A DNA stretch of 64,000 nt, taken from contig JAZPYZ010000008.1 of NCBI GenBank assembly GCA_045544455.1, positions 1 to 64,000 of the forward strand, given 5' to 3'. The position numbers were made by a program, and so were the translations under genes. The stretch's first letter is position 1. Each line of letters begins with the position of its first letter. Source of the DNA: JAZPYZ01 sp045544455. Its GTDB lineage: Bacteria > Bacillota > Clostridia > Oscillospirales > Acutalibacteraceae. Shown piece by piece: positions 61,216-64,000 of the stretch. The notes under the pieces were generated by a model that did not search any database, was not told the origin of the DNA, and saw nothing but the letters and a program-made list of their open reading frames with translations.

Positions 61216-62490
61216 ATGCTGTTAACGCAAGAACAACAAGCTATTCTCAATGGAGAAAAAGGCGAAACGTTAGCGAAAGTGATGAAGACTTTGGTCATGT
61301 ACGGGGAAGCGTTCGGTGCGGAAAAATTGGTGCCGATCACGTCCAAATACAATCATTTGGTTACCTCGTTTGGGTTAAAAGTGATGTCCCCGGTATACGA
61401 TCTGATGCAACAACTGTTGGATGCCGGAGTGGCTTCCGGTCAACAGTTTTCGGTGGATCCGCGGCCGTTGGATAAAAACGTGCCGGCCAATTTTTTACAA
61501 AACTTTGTATTTAACAAGTTTATGTATACCAAGCAGGGTTTTTATGAAGGACAACTTAAAGAACTTGGTTTGATGGATAAGGATGCGTTCTCCTGTACCT
61601 GTTATATGGGTGAAGTCGGCAACAAACCGCAAAAGGGCGAGGTGTTGTCGTGGGCAGAGTCCAGTGCGGTGGTATACGCTAACTCGGTGTTAGGCGCACG
61701 TTGTAACCGCAACTCGGGTATTATCGATATTATGGGTTCGATCGTGGGGTATGTGCCGTATTTCGGTCTGTTGACCGACGAAGGACGTAAAGCTACGTGG
61801 GTTGTAAAGATCAACACCACCAAGAAACCCGAAGCTCAGTTGTTGGGTTCGGCGATCGGGATGAAGGTTATGGAAGACGTACCTTACGTGGTGGGCCTGG
61901 ATCAATGGATCGGCACCGAACTCAACGATGCGGCGTGCGCCTACCTTAAGGATTTCGGCGCGGCGACTGCTTCCAACGGTGCGGTGGGATTGTATCACAT
62001 TGAAAACCTCACGCCCGAAGCGGTGGAACTCGGTAACAAACTCGTGTCGGAAGGCGCGAAAGAGTACGTTATCGACGATGCGGAACTCGAACGGGTAAAA
62101 GCCAACTATCCGGTGGTATGGAAGAATCCTGACGCAACGCCGAAATTGTGTTTTGTGGGATGTCCGCATCTGTCGCTCGAACAACTTAAAACGTGGACGG
62201 ATAATATCGAGGCGGCGCTCGCGAAAAACGGCACCAAGAAAGTGGTGATCCCGACGGTGTTGACTGCCGCGCCCAAGGTGTTGGAAGCATTTGAAAAGAC
62301 GGAATATGCCGCGAGATTGAAAGCGACCGGGGTTATCACCTCGTATATTTGCCCGCTGATGTATATGAACAACCCGTTGTGCAAAACAATGCCGGTCATT
62401 ACCTCGTCTAACAAGTTGCGCACATATACCAGTGCGCGGTATTATACCGATGACGAGATTTTATGTGCCATCACGAATGGAGGGAAATAA
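61216..62490 (+). CDS. Aconitase X large (catalytic) subunit
   Basis: The 424-residue protein matches the DUF521/AcnX catalytic domain, with CTCYMGEVGN, WAESSAVVYANSVLGARCNRNSG (quoted in parts) and the C-terminal TSSNKLRTYTSARYY. Characterised AcnX enzymes are Fe-S hydro-lyases, for example cis-3-hydroxy-L-proline dehydratase in bacteria and phosphomevalonate dehydratase in archaea. It is split from its swivel domain, as in the two-subunit type. The small-subunit gene begins 2 nt after its stop. Confidence 0.88.
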   Translation: MLLTQEQQAILNGEKGETLAKVMKTLVMYGEAFGAEKLVPITSKYNHLVTSFGLKVMSPVYDLMQQLLDAGVASGQQFSVDPRPLDKNVPANFLQNFVFNKFMYTKQGFYEGQLKELGLMDKDAFSCTCYMGEVGNKPQKGEVLSWAESSAVVYANSVLGARCNRNSGIIDIMGSIVGYVPYFGLLTDEGRKATWVVKINTTKKPEAQLLGSAIGMKVMEDVPYVVGLDQWIGTELNDAACAYLKDFGAATASNGAVGLYHIENLTPEAVELGNKLVSEGAKEYVIDDAELERVKANYPVVWKNPDATPKLCFVGCPHLSLEQLKTWTDNIEAALAKNGTKKVVIPTVLTAAPKVLEAFEKTEYAARLKATGVITSYICPLMYMNNPLCKTMPVITSSNKLRTYTSARYYTDDEILCAITNGGK

Positions 62491-62492
62491 CC

Positions 62493-62939
62493 ATGAAACA
62501 ATTTCAAGGTAGAGTGATCACGCCGGGCACCGTTACGGCGCCGGCGGTGGTTACCACACAAGGTTTTAATACGTTGGCTTCGTTCCAGATGGCGTTGCAG
62601 TTCGGCGATAAGGACGTCAAATGCGGTGACCAAAACAATGCCGAACTACACGGCAAACCGTTGATTGGCAAAGCACTTTGTTTGCCGCAAACCATTGGCT
62701 CGACGACTGGCGGATTGGTTTTGTATTGCGCGTGCGCGATGCAGAAAAATCCGGCGTGTATGTTGTTTGCCAATCCCATTGATTCGCTGGCGGCTGCCGG
62801 TGCGGTGTTGGCGGATGTGTGGGTAGACGGTGTTACCATGCCGGTTGTGGATTCGCTCGGAGACGAGTTTTTGCAGTACGTTAAAGATGGTATGACCATT
62901 ACCGTTGAAGAAAACGGCTTGGTGTGTGTATCGGAATAA
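62493..62939 (+). CDS. Aconitase X small (swivel) subunit, DUF126
   Basis: The 148-residue protein has the DUF126 swivelling domain (LHGKPLIGKALCLPQTIGSTTGG, quoted as GKALCLPQTIGSTTGG; DSLAAAGAVLADVW). It covers the active site of the large subunit. The ATG at 62493 follows a ggaggga site that lies inside the large-subunit end, so translation is coupled. A terminator follows. Confidence 0.88.
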   Translation: MKQFQGRVITPGTVTAPAVVTTQGFNTLASFQMALQFGDKDVKCGDQNNAELHGKPLIGKALCLPQTIGSTTGGLVLYCACAMQKNPACMLFANPIDSLAAAGAVLADVWVDGVTMPVVDSLGDEFLQYVKDGMTITVEENGLVCVSE

Positions 62940-62946
62940 CCAATCC

Positions 62947-62980
62947 AAAACGAAGACCGTTATCGGTCTTCGTTTTTTTG
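62947..62980 (+). terminator. Terminator after the AcnX operon
   Basis: cgaagaccg pairs with cggtcttcg across ttat, followed by seven T. Confidence 0.92.
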
Positions 62981-63001
62981 CGCTTTACGGTAATTGTTTG
63001 G

Positions 63002-63030
63002 TTGAAAAAACGCGCGCGATATGCTATGCT
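63002..63030 (+). promoter_or_regulatory. Promoter of the L-serine dehydratase gene
   Basis: TTGAAA (63002-63007) and TATGCT (63025-63030) are 17 nt apart. Confidence 0.65.
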
Positions 63031-63061
63031 AATAATAGTAACGTTTGGTAAGGGGATTGTT

Positions 63062-64000
63062 ATGAATCGGACACAACAACATACCGAAAAATCGGCAGGA
63101 ATGGCCTCTATGACGGAACTGTATAAAATCGGGCGCGGTCCGTCCAGTTCGCATACCATTGGGCCGGAAAAAGCATGCCAGGTGTTTATGTCACGATATC
63201 CTCAAGCGGATTCGTATCGAGTGGTGTTGTACGGTTCGTTGTCGAAAACCGGAAAAGGGCACGGTACCGATACCGTTATTGCCAAAACGTTACAACCGAT
63301 CCCATGTGAAGTGGTGTTTCACGACGAAGAACTAGACGCCACCCATCCCAATACCATGGATATCACCGCGTTTTGTGACGGCAAAGAGATCGGGTTTGCG
63401 CGAGTAGAAAGTGTTGGCGGCGGTGCCATTCGTTTCCAAGGGGAGGGAATGGTTGAGTCGAACATGGTGTACGAGCAAAACAGTTTTCAGGAAATTGCGG
63501 CCTATTGTCGGGAACGCGGTATGCGGTTGTGGCAGTTTGTCGACATGACCGAAGGACCGGGATTTGCCACGTATATGGCGGATATTTGGCAGGCGATGAA
63601 GCATAGTATCCGTCAAGGCTTGGAGGACGAGGGTGTGCTTCCGGGCGGTTTAAACGTGCAAAAGAAAGCAAAGCATTTGTTTAATTGCGATCACGTGGAT
63701 GAAACGGCCGAAACGCGTGAAAATCGGTTGGTATGTGCCTATGCATTTGCTGTTGGCGAACAAAATGCTACCGGCGAAAAGATCGTGACGGCTCCCACGT
63801 GCGGTGCGGCGGGGGTAGTGCCGGCGGTGTTGTATTATCAGCAGCAAAAGCATAATTATACCGATGAGCAGATGGTACAAGCTTTGATGACGGCCGGTAT
63901 TATTGGAAACTTGATTAAAACGAACGCGTCTATCTCAGGTGCGGAATGCGGTTGTCAAGCGGAAGTCGGTTCGGCGTGTGCGATGGCGGCGGCCGCTTTG
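63062..64000 (+). CDS. sdaA: L-serine ammonia-lyase, single-chain Fe-S type (cut by window end)
   Basis: The frame stays open for 313 codons to the window end. The N-terminal part has IGRGPSSSHTIGPEKA of the beta domain. The alpha domain begins near APTCGAAGVVPAVL, followed by ISGAECGCQAEVGSACA with the Fe-S cysteines. The enzyme converts L-serine to pyruvate and ammonia with an oxygen-sensitive 4Fe-4S cluster. The C-terminus is missing. The start follows a ggtaagggg site. Confidence 0.93.
   Translation, partial: MNRTQQHTEKSAGMASMTELYKIGRGPSSSHTIGPEKACQVFMSRYPQADSYRVVLYGSLSKTGKGHGTDTVIAKTLQPIPCEVVFHDEELDATHPNTMDITAFCDGKEIGFARVESVGGGAIRFQGEGMVESNMVYEQNSFQEIAAYCRERGMRLWQFVDMTEGPGFATYMADIWQAMKHSIRQGLEDEGVLPGGLNVQKKAKHLFNCDHVDETAETRENRLVCAYAFAVGEQNATGEKIVTAPTCGAAGVVPAVLYYQQQKHNYTDEQMVQALMTAGIIGNLIKTNASISGAECGCQAEVGSACAMAAAAL

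Overview
The window looks like a chromosomal segment of an anaerobic, spore-forming Firmicute of class Clostridia. An Oscillospirales-type organism is my best guess, but this is inferred from gene content and not proven. The support is germination protease and SpoIIP, a YtvI-like sporulation permease, a complete Rnf ferredoxin:NAD+ oxidoreductase, an ECF transporter core, a glycyl radical enzyme, an oxygen-labile Fe-S L-serine dehydratase, and textbook -35/-10 promoters with 17-nt spacers. The base composition is moderate, except for an AT-rich accessory stretch at about 55.5-57.3 kb.

Layout. 0.2-6.7 kb: protein quality control cluster tig-clpP-clpX-lon-engB. 6.8-10.1 kb: a small membrane protein, recD2 and comF. 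10.1-16.8 kb (minus strand): a nine-gene Rnf operon (NusG-II protein, Gx transporter, rnfG, apbE, rnfC, rnfD, rnfE, rnfA, rnfB) driven from a divergent promoter region shared with asnS. 18.7-21.7 kb (minus): DUF3737-DUF1643-maf-PAP2 operon. 21.8-24.5 kb: rpsT diverging from gpr-spoIIP-small protein. 24.6-33.5 kb: valS, a GH13 glycosidase, ytvI, tlyA, a CDF transporter and a RimK-like ATP-grasp enzyme. 33.5-41.9 kb: a small membrane protein gene whose promoter is surrounded by SOS-box-like sites, followed by ruvC-ruvA-ruvB, glmM, a methyltransferase, ecfA1-ecfA2-ecfT and truA. 41.9-48.6 kb: DUF5711, two CvpA paralogues, pgsA, a ClpE-type unfoldase and an AEC transporter. 48.6-51.8 kb: a glycyl radical enzyme divergent from an AraC regulator. 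51.8-55.5 kb: tRNA-Gly with a duplicated 3' end, then a helix-turn-helix/phosphoglucosamine-mutase fusion gene with nagB, a VanZ protein and tRNA-Thr. 55.5-58.5 kb: an AT-rich island with a structured leader RNA plus terminator before a zinc-ribbon lipoprotein, a DUF559 gene enclosed by inverted two-hairpin repeats, and a broken M20 peptidase. 59-64 kb: a flavin/Fe-S ene-reductase with both aconitase X subunits, then an L-serine dehydratase running off the end.

How the parts may work together. Rnf couples ferredoxin and NADH pools to an ion gradient, which is consistent with the reductive and glycyl-radical chemistry encoded elsewhere. The HTH-GlmM fusion and NagB both act at glucosamine-6-phosphate, so the fusion may sense or control amino-sugar partitioning. 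The AcnX pair (a hydro-lyase) beside an ene-reductase suggests an uncharacterised dehydrate-then-reduce pathway. The most promising candidates for something new are the HTH-GlmM/NagB unit, the SOS-box membrane protein, the AcnX/ene-reductase operon, the hairpin-flanked DUF559 cassette and the structured leader at 55.66-55.83 kb.
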